Below are positions 34,601-46,140 of a DNA stretch of 64,000 nucleotides, piece by piece. The notes beneath the pieces were generated by a model. It was not told the origin of the DNA and made no database searches. It was given only the letters and a program-made list of their open reading frames with translations. The translations under genes and the position numbers were made by a program. The stretch spans positions 31,940,272 to 32,004,271 of the forward strand of contig JAMKCF010000001.1 in the NCBI GenBank assembly GCA_023634235.1, written 5' to 3'. Each line of letters begins with the position of its first letter. Within the stretch, counting starts at the first letter, position 1. Source of the DNA: Pisaster brevispinus (taxonomy: Eukaryota; Echinodermata; Asteroidea; Forcipulatida; Asteriidae).

Positions 34601-35898
34601 TAGTCTTATAAAAATTATTTATAAAAATATAAATCACTTTGTTTATGTTTGAGGCACGGGAAGAAGGCCGGCCCTCTTAATTATTTAAAAGGCACTAAAA
34701 CACTACTGTACAGAAATGATGGCGTCTAAAAAATACATGTACCACAAACTAAAATTCACTGATTTCAACCTGACCTATGGGTCAATATTGATTAATTGAC
34801 CAATCATTGGCAAACTTTCGATTGATCAATTAGTCAACCGGGCGTCATCAATCTGATCGATTAAGTAATTGATACTTTAGCTGAGTGGACGGGTCATACA
34901 AATTTGGAAAAAACAGTACAATAAAAATATTGATAGTTCTGAATGGCCCTTCGTGCGTCACCGCTCCTAATTGCCTAGCCATGAGAAAACGGTATACTTT
35001 CAGCATGATCAGTTAATTAGAGACAGAATACGGAATGGGTAAGTGTTGAAAGGGGGCATTGTTATGGGGGATGATAATTAGTTAATAGAGTTCATAACAT
35101 TATCAACCCACCAGAAAAACATCATGTCGCCTGAAATACTGTTCAAGTCGTATAAATTGTATTTTAAGACCCAAAACAATATAATACCCTCGGACAATTG
35201 TCATTGGTTATATTGTTATTATTTTTTATTATTATTAACGTTTAAGTGAGCCGGATAGGGGAAATATTTTGGAGATTGTGTCTTTAATAGTACAAGTAGG
35301 GAATTCGGCACACAGTCAGAGTAGGCCTTTGTAGTGAGAAAGACATCTTGCTTTGGACCGTTGCAGATTTGTCCTTTGAAAAAAAAGTAGAATTACAAAG
35401 TAATTTTCTATTCATATTATTTTCAAAATGGTTGCCATTGGGCAGGCCCGCAAGAACACATTTTTGCAAAGGGGTGCTGGTTTTTTCAAAGATAATTGGC
35501 GTGAGCCATACAATTGTCAGCGTTCAAAGGCAACTCAGTACGAAACGGTGATAAGTAAATAAACAAATAACCTTGTGGTTTGCTATAATAACACTAGACC
35601 TTATGGGTGCAGCCCACTAAATAAGGAGAAAAATAGCCTCCTTCAAATTGTGTAGGCCCTCAAAATATTCTCGATTAGACAGATTGGAGATCCAAATAAA
35701 AGGGAAACAGCGCAAAAATGTTGCCCAGTTGTGACATGGGGATTGTTGACTTCCAAATAGAGGTATTTCGGATGGCATAGGCCCTGAAATAAATGGTCCT
35801 ATTTGCTAAGAGGTGTTATAGGGACATTCAAGATCGATGCTCGGACGTTTGTAAAATTAATTACACCGGTGTGGGGGTCTTTTATTTGGAGGGGGATA

Positions 35899-36026
35899 GC
35901 TCAATTTCACAAAGAGATAAGACATAGTCTTATCTGAAGTTAGGACCAGTAACTGGTCTTAACTTATCTCCTAGCATTGCCTAGGACTAGTCCTAAGTTA
36001 GGAAGGGTTTTGTGAAATCGACCCCA
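35899..36026. mobile_element. MITE family 5, copy 3, just downstream of IL-17 B
   Basis: AGCTCAATTTCACAAAGAGA and GGTTTTGTGAAATCGACCCC are inverted ends, with TAAGACATAGTCTTATCTGA and repeated AGGACTAGTCCTAAG blocks inside. Confidence 0.7.
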
Positions 36027-36054
36027 GGGACTCACCATATTAAATCGAGCAGAG

Positions 36055-36060
36055 TTTATT
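36055..36060 (-). terminator. Poly(A) signal of IL-17 B
   Basis: AATAAA on the minus strand, about 100 nt after the TAG stop codon. It is the first canonical signal downstream. Confidence 0.5.
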
Positions 36061-36160
36061 TAGTGGGGTGCACCCTTAACAACATAATATCACTGAATAG
36101 TTCAAACCTGATGTAGTTAAACCCGTTTGTAATAGATAAATGGCGCCATCTTGCGGTTGC

Positions 36161-36224
36161 CTATTGTAGACTTTTGACACACACAGCTGCAACGGGGACG
36201 TTCTCGTAAAAACCTGGCACCCAT
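36161..36224 (-). CDS. IL-17 B exon 4 (C-terminus and stop)
   Basis: The acceptor is ATTTTTGTCGCAG. GA|A gives Glu, then WVPGFYENVPVAAVCVKSLQ and TAG (36163-36161). It aligns with the last exon of gene A (IPVACACV against VPVAAVCV). Confidence 0.8.
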
Positions 36225-37787
36225 CTGCGACAAAAATGTTTTAACAAAGTATTAATTAAAATCAAAGATACTGGGAAGAAATGGTCAATGGCACGTTGAA
36301 ATCAAGAAATATACACCAGACTTCGTACTCCGGACTCCGGACTCCGGACTCCGGGCTTTGGGCTCTGGGCTCAGGGCTTCGGGCTATGGGCTTCGTTTGA
36401 TGTTGGAAACACCGTACAAAATGTTGAAAAAGGCCCCAATTGCCCTTTCCAAAACTCCAGTCCTGTTTCATCTTGTTTCCCCAGTCACATTACACCGATG
36501 TTTCTACCTTTTGGCATTTGGCATTTTCAGTAATGAGAGGACACAGGCCCAATTCCGTGGCCCTGCCTACCGTACGCAAAGAATCGCAAGCGCAGAATTC
36601 CACGGTAATAAGGAGAGCCATTAATTTGGGCCCGGGCTGCTTAAATCTCAGCCTCACTTTCGTACAAACTCTTCTTTTGACACAGCGAGGGTGCTATAGT
36701 ATGCCCCTCTTTTCCACAGCTGTGTATTAGATTTGCGGCATGGAAGGACAAGCTTTCTTTGGTCACGTGGTTGATGGACGTCATTGTTTTGATAAAATTG
36801 TAGCACAAGTCAATGTGCAGTAGTCCAGCACCATGTGTGCGCGCACAATAGACACTTCCATTGGCCGACACCGTTGATGAAACGTGCACAAGTGAAAGGT
36901 TATCATTGGCTGAGAGTCGTGCACTTTTCCCATTGATTGTCATCAAAGACGGCGGTCAATGACGTTATGTGCAACCCTTCTATACACAGCTCTGTCTTAA
37001 GCCTAATTTTTTTTACACAAAGGGTCGGTAAAAACAGGACTGAACACTTACTCGTCACCGGATTTCCTACTAACATGAACTTGGTAGTAGACGAGTTCAC
37101 AATGGCTGTCGGTCATCTCATTACCAGCACTGTCAATGCACTTTGGGTATGCACCAAGGTTTGCAAATTGCATTTCCTTCGGGAGTCTAAGTGTAGAAAA
37201 GAAAATAATAAATTATACACTTGAAAGCCCTGCAAAGAGGGACGTTGTCAGTAGGTGCTGACATGTTTTATTGTTCCCGTTGTCCTAACCATATCGTACA
37301 CACTGGTCAGCCCATTCATATGCCATGATATCCTAAGCTGGACCATTCCACATGTCTTAGAGGGGGTTTCAATCAACATGGGACAATGGTTTGGTAAGGA
37401 GGGGCAGGACAATCTCTGCCAGCATCTTGTATGTCGATATTGTCAATGTTACGAAACCAATTCATAAACTTTAAATAATTAAGCAAACAAGTAAGCTTAA
37501 ATTAACCCAGGTAATACCTATATGGAAACAACTTATCAGCAACGTCACAGTGACAATGCAAACAAACATGTCCCTCGCTGCATGCAGGGTTGGAAGAACA
37601 TTTTAACATTTAACTCTTTTAATTGTGATTTAATAGTATTGAAATTGAAGTGTAAATATAGTTTTTGCATCCGCCGGAGGGTTACGTTTCCTGTGCTTAG
37701 TTAAACACTGAGGTAATTGATAAGTTAAAAGTAGGGTCCTACTTTGGTAATGACCCGGGGGAGGAAGGGTGCAACTTCTATCTGAAA

Positions 37788-37822
<35 letters not shown>

Positions 37823-40800
37823 TTAGAGATGGTAGTGGTAGTAAGCACCATGCGCAATTATTTCGTCTGAATTGCCCCCATTGATTACACTCTGATGGTT
37901 GCGTCCGTCCAGAACTGCAGTTGGTACCCGCTGTCATCACACTTCGCTAAACGTGGATGGAGACGTTTTCTTGTGAAAATACCGTGACATTTTTTTCTTC
38001 TTGGCTGTTTCCCCAACAAGTAGAAACTGAATTCAGCTGAAACTTTCACGTGTGACTTTTATTGTATCTTTCTAGATAATTTTGCCCCCAAATTAGCATT
38101 ACGTTGACAAAAAGAAACATGTGACCCAACCGTTATATAGGGCCTGACAGGACCGGGCCCCTGTAGGCCCTATAGACCGTATTGAATAACCCCTTTGTTG
38201 CTATGAAAGTCGCCATCTTGTAGGGCAAACCGTATGCGCGTCATAACGCGTACATCAATGAGCACGCAGCGATTCTATATCTATGAGCGTTCCCGGTTTG
38301 ATTTCTACGGCACATGCACGCACACCATCACGCACACGCTAGACGCCATGTTGTAGGGCAGATATTTGAATGGTGACGTCATATTCAATACGGTCTATAT
38401 ACTGAAACAGTCTGCTTTTTCAATTTCAGCAGATTCAGGTCGTGACATGGACTAGAAAGCATAGCGTGGAATCTGTGGTCATTAGTATGATCATCAAACG
38501 AGATGACGACAGTGTGGTAAACCAGTCTAACACAGAAAAAAAATGGACACTTACATTGCTCAAGACACCACTATGAGTTTACTCAATGTGCAGTGCAATA
38601 AAACACACACACGATCCAGAGAACAAAATGCAGACAAAATACTTACTAGAAAGAATTAATCGTGAATGAATGGGTTTTCACCTTGGATTTAAAGAGTGAA
38701 GGATATGATTGCCCTATACAAGGGAGGTATGTTTTTTACTTACTAAAAATAAACTCAGGTGTCGTCATCAGTGATATTTCAAACAAATCTTTTTCACTTT
38801 TCACTTGGATTTAATTTCCTTCAAGCGCAGCCTTTAATGCAAATGAGAGTAATTTACTTACTCAGTGTATATCGGTGTTTATTCTAACCAACTTATTATT
38901 TATTCGTCCGGATAAGTAGTTCTGAACCACGTGGCCTTAAAAGACACGATCTATTTCTGAGCAGACCTTTTACGTGTCTACGGATGTCCCGTTCGGAAAC
39001 GGGCTTCATATATTTTAATGATACCCGTTTCCGAACGGGAAATCCGTAAACACGTAAAGATCTGTCCAGAAATAGACCGTATCTTATCGAGCCATGTGGT
39101 TTATTGATAAGTTGACTTCCCGGCTATCGTGTTCCGTTATAGAATAGACCAAATTCACCCGGGGCCCAATTTCATAAACCCTGTCAGCACAAAAACTTGC
39201 TTAGCACAGAAAAATATTGCTTGGCAGAAACTGGTTATCAGCCAAACTTTCATAAAGTTTACATTGTTATAACTGGTACCCCATTCTTTTTTCCCCCTTT
39301 TTTTTGCTTAGCATTGAAAATTGCTATTAAGAAGTATTTTATGCTTAACAGCTTCATCAAATTGGGCCCTGACGTCTTATAGATAATTATGACGACACAC
39401 GATATTTATGGCGACACACGATACATCAACTGCATGTGCCAATTTGGAGGTCAGATTCCACTTCCCTGTATGAAACTGCGCGCGCAGTGCGCATTTTCGA
39501 CACAGCGCCCACAGTTAGACGCGCATCATATCTTTCCGTGCATTTTGACTCACATTAATATGAACATGAAATAATCACGGAGAAGCCAGTCGTGAGTTCG
39601 TGGTAGATTTTAACATACTGCGCAAGTCTGCGCGCGTCCCCAATAAGCTTAGTCCCCAACGTTTAGCACAGTTAAACTGCATGACTTTATATCGTTCGAT
39701 CATTGTACAACATTGGTTATTGTCAAAATTTAGTACCCGCACTTTATGTGAATCCAACACGTTGACCCCAATGCACCTGACGTCTTCATCACGATATTTT
39801 GTTGTTGGAAATCAATGTCTCCGTGTGTTGTACAATAATATCCACAATGCGGTGTGAATCTGTGTGTTAACGTTTATTGTCACTCTTTTCTATGTTGTGC
39901 ACGCCCACCCTCCAAAGGGTTGCCGCTGCTCACGGTGCATCGTAATGCAGAAGTTTATTTTGTCCATACAGGAAATTAGTGGGTTGCCAACAACATCCTT
40001 ATACCATACCCCCCAAAACCAGATCTTCTGTCTTCCCGAATTGATATCATCAACTCAATTACAACAACAGAAGAACAGATCGGTTCCACCAAAAAATCTA
40101 ATAAAGGTATCACATGTGATGTCACAAAGTAGTGTAATTAAAGTTGTCAGGTCAAATTATTTACCAATTTCACGCATGCACACCCAACACACAACTCTCA
40201 GCCAATGATAGGTCTTCATTGACCTCTGGTGACGTCACATGCAAAGGGTCTATACTCTTTGCATGATTCAACCACTTGGCTGCATGTGTAGACAAGTTAG
40301 ACACAGCTCAAAACCAAAACTCAATTTGTACATAAAGATGGCGTCTCTCGAGGATTATTTATCTTTACACGACGTGGAACGCACCTACGCACACACACAA
40401 TACACGATTAGCATTTCCCCCATTAAGAGAGTCAATTTCTTTTCGAACATTTTAACTCTCAAAATGGAGGACATGATAGGCGCGCGTAAGTGCGCTGCGC
40501 GTTCCGAATTGGCCCATAGACTGTTCAAGTTTCGCGCGTATTCGAACATTTTGGACCCGTGCGCGAGTTCGTTTCCTCCACACGTTGAAGTAATGTACGT
40601 GGTACCAAAATGTTCGAATACGCGCGAGACTTGCATGCACGGTCTTATGATAGATGTCAGCATGTTTAATTCCACGGACTTACCTCGATTCACTTTCATT
40701 CACGGTGTAGCTCCACTGACACATAGCCCGGTCAGGTAGGTCGTGTGAGAGTGGTCCCGTGGGTAAAACTGCAGTCTTCTTCGCGAGACATTCATCGCTT

Positions 40801-42671
40801 GTGCTCTTTGCGATGCGTCTGCTGTCTGTACCAGACACCGCGGGTAAAACATCTCCCGTTGTCACTTTCATGCCAATCTCTGTATTCTCTGCAAGCGACA
40901 CGATGTCAGTGAGCTGGTCGTTACCACTTAAGTTGAGATCAGCGCTTACTCCTCTCTTGGTCGGCAACGACTCGAGGCTCATTTGTAACTCGGTGTTCTC
41001 GATCAAGCTGTCGTCACCGGAAGACGTCGCGCCAGCAGGCGTGCCTTTTGAGCTGGTGGTGGCACACTTGAGATTGTTGCATTTTGATACAGTTGACTTC
41101 ATAAACGTTGGGGCAGTATTCGCCACTGAAGAGAGTATGGTGATGAAAAACAGTACAGGCAGTACCAGTGACTGGCTCTGTAATAAAGTAAACAATACTC
41201 ATATTTATGTTGAACCATATGGTTTTACATCATGTGGGGAATTTGCGAACCGTTTCCTTATCGTTGGCCATGCCAAAATAAAATATTGTTTATCGGACGT
41301 GCCGATATAACATTCATAGATGTTCTACATACAATTTTAAAAACCAGATGGTAACAATTTATTCGATATAAGCTTTCATCTGTAACAGAATTGCGGAATT
41401 CCGGTGTTTCTGCTTGCGGTTTTATTCTATACTGCAGTACCGTGTCCCATAACCGCAATAAAGATGTTAAATCATTACATAACCGCACGCGTCCAATTTC
41501 AAATTGGAATTCAACACCCCTTCAAAATAATAAATGCTTCTATGTTGAAAAAAAATTCCCTTGAGGTTTCCTGTTCATAAAACCCATGCATTGACATCAT
41601 CCAACCCCCATATGAGATGTTATCCGATGATGAAACAAGGAAACACATATTATTTGTACGCGCCGCGCATAGGATTGGCCAATGAACAACCTCCTTTGGA
41701 CCTCTGGGCGGGCGAGGGCGCCCTACTCATATGACGTCACGTGCATGGGTAAGGTCTGTACACGTGGTTTCCTCATCGCATCGCCACGAGGATTTCCCAG
41801 ATAACCTATTCAGTATGTCATGTTTCTCAACTAGAAAAATACGAAATAAGTGCACGCCGTACACCCCCCTTTCGTATCCCATTAGACTTGTAACCATGGA
41901 CGATTGTTACATATCTCAGTCGTTTTCAGTTTTCAGGATATTCCCTATTATTACGTCTAAATTTCATGAGGCTGGTCTAAATTTCAGGGGCTCTTACCAC
42001 TTCGCTCACATTCTTCGCTCACGGCCTTAAAAACACAGTATAATGTATAATGATGCACAATTAAACTAACATCTTGCTGTCCGTAGACTTATTGTTGATC
42101 TCCCTAGTTTCTATCTCCCCTCCCTTTTCCCTACCTCTTCTACCCCCCTCTCTCTATTTATCTCCAAAAAGATATCCTGTCTAAATCATAACATTGTTAA
42201 CAGGTGGTCATATTTGGAAGAAATAAAAGTTTCTTTAAAAAAAGGAAGAAAAACATAATGATAACATCATCAGCAGTACAAATTGTAGGGCCTACCTTTT
42301 TCATTAAAGTCAACAACTGATTTTGTGTACTTTGTAGATGATAGTTATATAATTTGCACAAATTAAATACCAAAAAGCTGTCATGTTTAATTAATAACAC
42401 TACGTATAGGTAATCATATTTTCGAGAAACAAAATATAAGTTTCTTACATTCCTCTGAAAAGTTTGGTAAATACAAAGGAAAGTCCTCACATAGATAGCA
42501 ATAAATTGATGTATGTATAGTTACACTGAAGATGCACGTGAAGAGAGATATTTGAATGATACTAGATCGTATACAGTTCGTTAGATATTGGCCATCAGAA
42601 TTCTAATGCTGTGCAGTTATTGCAAGCATACCGATACACAAAGCGATTCTTACCTTAGGATGAGGATGCAT
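36161..42671 (-). CDS. Interleukin-17-like secreted cytokine B (four coding exons, 236 residues)
   Basis: Exons 42671-42654, 41177-40684, 37186-37052 and 36224-36161 join in phases 0, 2 and 2 to a 236-residue frame ending TAG. The N-terminus has a clear signal peptide (QSLVLPVLFFITILSSVANT). A Ser/Thr-rich pro-region with dibasic LPTKRGVS and DSRRIAKS follows. The IL-17 domain shows DECLAKK (Cys136), MCQWSYTVNESESRLPKE (Cys159), YPKCIDSAG (Cys187), DSHCELVYYQVHV (Cys200) and NVPVAAVCV (Cys231). Compared with gene A, the cysteines matching A 267, 269 and 319 are gone, as is the CPW proline, so this is a divergent IL-17. Exon number and phases equal those of gene A, so the two arose by duplication. 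A TATA box and kappaB-like site precede it. Orphan function or altered receptor use is possible; expression is unknown. Confidence 0.82.
36310..36395. repeat. (GGACTCC)n / (GGGCTNN)n short tandem repeat
   Basis: ACTCCGGACTCCGGACTCCG passes into GGGCTTTGGGCTCTGGGCTC. It lies just past the last coding exon of IL-17 B, in intron 3 of the gene. Confidence 0.85.
37052..37186 (-). CDS. IL-17 B exon 3 (domain core)
   Basis: The acceptor is TTTTCTACACTTAG and the donor is GACGA|GTAAGT. It encodes LPKEMQFANLGAYPKCIDSA then GNEMTDSHCELVYYQVHVSR. Its donor position mirrors that of gene A exon 3. Confidence 0.82.
38169..38400. mobile_element. MITE family 6 (TAGACCGTATTGAAT ends) in IL-17 B intron 2
   Basis: TATAGACCGTATTGAATAAC and GACGTCATATTCAATACGGT followed by CTATA are terminal inverted repeats. 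Internal CGCCATCTTGTAGGGCA and GCCATGTTGTAGGGCA are direct repeats. Confidence 0.75.
38947..39080. mobile_element. ~134-bp hairpin element in IL-17 B intron 2
   Basis: Arms GATCTATTTCTGAGCAGACC / TTTTACGTGTCTACGGATGT / CCCGTTCGGAAACGGG are mirrored by CCCGTTTCCGAACGGG / AAATCCGTAAACACGTAAAG / ATCTGTCCAGAAATAGACCG. The loop is about 20 AT-rich bases. Confidence 0.75.
39161..39370. mobile_element. MITE family 4 (GGGCCCAATTTCAT ends), copy 1
   Basis: GGGGCCCAATTTCATAAACC and AGCTTCATCAAATTGGGCCC are terminal inverted repeats about 210 bp apart, with TTGCTTAGCA motifs inside both ends. Confidence 0.8.
40195..40260. mobile_element. MITE family 3 end fragment in IL-17 B intron 2
   Basis: CTCAGCCAATGATAGGTCTT and GACGTCACATGCAAAGGGTC match the family 3 copies at 58855-59010 and 62190-62350. 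Confidence 0.5.
40684..41177 (-). CDS. IL-17 B exon 2 (signal peptide, pro-region, start of domain)
   Basis: The acceptor is GTTTACTTTATTACAG and the donor is TCGAG|GTAAGT. It is 494 nt and fully open. It encodes SQSLVLPVLFFITILSSVAN through CQWSYTVNESESR. Note that a plus-strand frame (40759-41310) overlaps it and is a shadow. Confidence 0.85.
41574..41759. mobile_element. MITE family 2, copy 4, in IL-17 B intron 1
   Basis: GCATTGACATCATCCAACCC and ACGTCACGTGCATGGGTAAG mark diverged ends; the body TACGCGCCGCGCATAGGATT keeps the family order. Confidence 0.75.
42654..42671 (-). CDS. IL-17 B exon 1 (start codon, six codons)
   Basis: ATGCATCCTCATCCTAAG|GTAAGA encodes MHPHPK and leaves in phase 0, as in gene A. 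A palindromic TATA box TTATATAA lies 238 nt upstream. Confidence 0.6.
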
Positions 42672-42692
42672 TTTCACAGGATTTGTCGATAC

Positions 42693-42812
42693 GATGTTTC
42701 TACAGAATGCTGTCGAAGCTATTTTAGTGAATAATGTTGCTCTATGTGCAAATTACAATGTAGAAGTGTTGCTATACGATTTCGCTGCAGAGTACTGTCG
42801 AAGCTATCCAAG
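42693..42812 (-). repeat. ~80-bp imperfect duplication in the IL-17 B 5' leader
   Basis: Plus-strand TTTCTACAGAATGCTGTCGA followed by AGCTAT (about 42699) recurs as TTTCGCTGCAGAGTACTGTCGAAGCTAT in pieces at about 42779. Both copies lie between the TATA box and the ATG, so the predicted 5' UTR contains a tandem pair. Confidence 0.55.
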
Positions 42813-42908
42813 AGAAGGCTTAACTTGTGTTCTATTTGCTGACACAATTTAGAATTGTTGTGATGAAGGCAATCGAAAGGAATGGTTTGTTTCCACGAGT
42901 GAAAGTCG

Positions 42909-42916
42909 TTATATAA
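42909..42916 (-). promoter_or_regulatory. TATA box of IL-17 B
   Basis: TTATATAA, 238 nt upstream of the ATG. It predicts a start near 42880 and a 5' UTR of about 210 nt. Confidence 0.55.
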
Positions 42917-42933
42917 TGGTTAGCTCGGATGCA

Positions 42934-42945
42934 GGGGAAACCCCC
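42934..42945 (-). promoter_or_regulatory. kappaB-like site upstream of IL-17 B
   Basis: Minus-strand GGGGGTTTCCCC contains GGGGTTTCCC, an exact GGGRNNYYCC match, only 18 nt upstream of the TATA box. Rel/NF-kappaB control is usual for inducible cytokine genes; activity here is inferred. Confidence 0.5.
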
Positions 42946-43254
42946 TGACTAGTCTGTGTGTTTGTAAATATAAACTCCGTGTCGTCATCCTGTTGGGTTG
43001 GAAAATTGATCTGGAGTGAACAAACAAGGATGCGGAAAACATATATTTTAATCAAAGTCACAAGCATGGGTAATAACCACTGACTGACAAATATCGCCTG
43101 GGAAAAAAAAGAGTTAAATCGGGGTTAAAGAAAACACACACAAGACAAAAATACAAATTTTAAGTGTTAACAACAATTAAATAATTTTCCACAAGGAAAT
43201 GACAGTATAATATTAAAATACAACATATCAAATTATGATGATTGATAATGAATA

Positions 43255-43645
43255 TTAGATTATACCCACACACACACACACACACAAGTGTGTAAACACC
43301 TCCAATCGGGGACCTCCTATTGTCCCTCTTTTGTTTGGACTCTAACTTTTTGGCAACAGCTCCCATTGGTTTTGTACACAATTTCTAACTGGGGACCTTT
43401 ATCCAACCGGGGACCCTATTGTCCTCTTTTGTTATAGGTCCCCGGTTTGAATGTGAAAACAAACTCAGACTTGTTTTGCAGTCGTTGTGTGGACATTCCT
43501 TTGTTCTGTACACTTAAGGAAAATCCTATTCCTCAACACTGCAAATAACGTTGTGTGGACGTGTGTAAGTCCACATAGTGCTTCAGATCCCTACATTATG
43601 TGGACCTCTTTTGTTCTCAGGTCCACACTGCGTATGTAGCGCTTG
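43255..43645. repeat. Repeat with hairpins of the form GGGGACC...TTTTGTT...GGTCCCC
   Basis: AACCGGGGACCCTATTGTCC continues TCTTTTGTTATAGGTCCCCG with inverted GGGGACC/GGTCCCC arms (about 43404-43444). A similar GTGGACCTCTTTTGTTCTCA ending GGTCCAC lies at 43601-43627. It shares module text with 19480-19935. Confidence 0.6.
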
Positions 43646-44169
43646 CCCACACACACGCAAAGAAAAGAACAAAAACAGAATATATTTATTGATACATATA
43701 CCTATTTTTAAACAAAAACGGTGATTTTTAGAAAAGAACAAATTCAGAAACGCCTGGCAGCTCCCATTTGTAATGTTTCTGGAATACCGAAGTAATTTCT
43801 AACATTATGCGGTTGATTAGTGACGCTTGTGGGTTGGACGAGGGAAAGTACGACTCAGTCATTGTGCATTGATGATGAAATAGCTAGTTCAACGTGCTTT
43901 ATAGGAACAGTGTACCGTAATAAATAAATACAAAGTTTCCAGATAATACATTTTAAGGTTAAAACCTTCAGTTGTATATGTGGGGTTCCAACCGGGGTAC
44001 ACGAACCTGAAGGGCACGGAACAATTAGCCCAACCTTGTCCACTCTCCTTCAAAAGGAGAGTCTCCTTGCATTCTCTCCTGTCCGTTTTTTGTGTTATGT
44101 TGTTTTGCTTACTGTTTTGTATTTTGTCTAGGGCTGTTCCCCACAAGCCTTGGCTTATTTGAACAGCCT

Positions 44170-44335
44170 CCATACTCACAGCTTCTATTATATAAAAAAT
44201 TTAGTCTCGTTATCATTAGTCATGTTTAATCTTTGCTTGTATAGTACTACTATATTTTTGTCCATACGATTCTGTCTTTTCTTATTGTGAGTACGTAAAT
44301 AAATGTTTCATTGAATTGAATTGAATTGAAAAAGG
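44170..44335 (+). mobile_element. LINE-like 3' tail with (TTGAA)n
   Basis: GTGAGTACGTAAATAAATGT followed by TTCATTGAATTGAATTGAAT is a typical short-repeat tail of CR1/RTE-like elements. The upstream coding part is not recognisable. Confidence 0.4.
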
Positions 44336-44394
44336 GCTTATCCACATTGTTGTTCTGTTGTATGTGTGGGTATTTGAGCGTGTCTACCTGTTAA

Positions 44395-44880
44395 AACCGA
44401 GGACTTTAACAAAAGGGATCTGGGTGTTTGACAGAGCGAGGACGTCCTCACTTCACTTTCGTGTACGAAACCAATGGGGACGTCGCTATAAATAAAACTA
44501 AGTACAAACATCTGGAGAACAAAGAGAAGTCCTCGATTTGCAGGATTTATAAACATGGGTGCCTTTATATTCACTACCTTATGGAGACCGAGAACAAAAT
44601 AGAAAAGGGAAAAACAAAGGGTCTCCATAGGGGAATTCTAAAGACTGGGTTGCTCCACAAGGAATTTTGTGTACAAAGTCTATGGGAGGTTCTTAACTAC
44701 AGGAACAAAGGAAAGAACAAAAGATGTCTCCACAGGGATGCAAAAACAGGAAGGGGTGTGTGTGGTGGTTTTTTTTCTTCTTCTTCTTCTTCTTTTTCTT
44801 TTTTCTTTTTTTTCCACTTTTTTTTTTTTTTTTTTTTTTTTTTTGCTTTCTTTCTTTTCATTTATTTCTTTCTTTTTTAC
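44395..44880. repeat. Inverted copy of the 19.5-kb repeat, ending in a long pyrimidine tract
   Basis: ATGGAGACCGAGAACAAAAT, GTCTCCATAGGGGAATTCTA and AAGATGTCTCCACAGGGATG are the reverse of text at 19690-19870. From 44769 it becomes (TTC)n and about 20 T in a row. Confidence 0.7.
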
Positions 44881-45684
44881 GTAAAATCCCTGTACGAAGA
44901 ATTGGGAAGTATATTTATAACAAAATGTCAGACAAAATCGAGTATTGAGGGCAGATTTTAAGTTTACTGCCGCTATGGTTTTTCTCCCTGTTGCAAACAG
45001 TGTCAGCCATACCGATGAAGAAATGAAAAATATCGCCGCCCCACCCTTCCCCGCTTTGGCTTATAATAAAACACTCTATAAATTGTACAGAAACAAAAGT
45101 AAGCGGAAGACGTGCTTTCGGACGAATACACTTATTCCAACTCAAAACATTGAAAACATTTAGGCTACCTCCATGAAATTGAGCCCGTGGTTTCACAACT
45201 GTGCTTTTCAGTTTCTTTGCCATACTATACCTGAGGATACACAATCTTTATACTAACGTAAATACAAAGTACAATGATTAGTTATAAATAATATTCAATC
45301 TGAAAGTCGTTTTTATTAACAACAAACAATTGTTTAATCAACATCGCATCAGTGAAGCGTGATTGAAGCTTAATTGCATGATGTGTTAAATGGCAATTAA
45401 GAAATATGTTTTTAAATTGAAAAAAACCTTTAAGTTTCTTTTCTTTTTTCTCCTTCTTTTTTTTTTATCCCGGAATAACATTTTATTGCTCTCTAGTCAA
45501 CATACATTTAAATAGAAAATAAAATAAATAAAACATCGTATCTTACAGCAAATAAGAATTGAATTGGTTACAGGAGGTTATTCACAGAGTATACAGAATA
45601 CTTATTCCATTTCGAATTAGATTTCTGTGAAGTTACATTGACAACTGACAGATATTTTCTCGCAGATATAATAACTCTTCAGAT

Positions 45685-45995
45685 CTTTTTAAAAAGCTAC
45701 GATACAAGGACGTCTGCCGTTCATTTTCATTTTATAAATGTGAAAGCGAGCCATTAAAAGAATAAGATTAAGGCATTTGTATTTGTTACCAGTAATACCG
45801 AACAACATCAACTCGTTGTCTACTACGAGACTAGCCTTGGTATTTTCCTTAATCCAATCAAAAGTAGAGTTCTGGAAGGAGATTACATAACTACATTTAC
45901 AAAAAAAGATAAGTGAGAGATTCCTCTTCAGACTTACAAAAGGTACAAACATCGGATTCTTTTTGTTTTACTTTGAAAATAAAGGAATTTTAAGT
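45685..45995 (-). pseudogene. L1-type reverse transcriptase C-terminal remnant
   Basis: DVCTFCKSEEESLTYLF in one frame passes, after a T-run frameshift, to CSYVISFQNSTFDWIKENTK, then VVDNELMLFGITGNKYKCLN and KMNGRRPCIVAF. A CxxC.....HLFF/CSYVISFW block, ILFG, and YIYK.K..GR.P.F are the zinc-knuckle tail of L1-like polymerases. It is frameshifted and 5'-truncated. Confidence 0.65.
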
Positions 45996-46140
45996 TTCTT
46001 TGCCAGGCCACACCTGAGGTACTTTTCAAAATTAACGTAAATGAAATGTACGTGGATTGATTAGCTATAAACACTTTTCAATCTGAAAGTTGTTTTTTAT
46101 AGTTTTTTTGATATTATTTTTTATCAAAATCGCATCAATT

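Noticed and set aside
40759..41310. 183-residue plus-strand open frame
   Set aside because: It is antisense to IL-17 B exon 2, which has splice sites, a signal peptide and conserved domain residues. It has no recognisable domain of its own.
43889..44179. 96-residue minus-strand frame near 44 kb
   Set aside because: It overlaps retroelement-like text (repetitive CTCTCCTT and tail at 44300) and has no recognisable domain.
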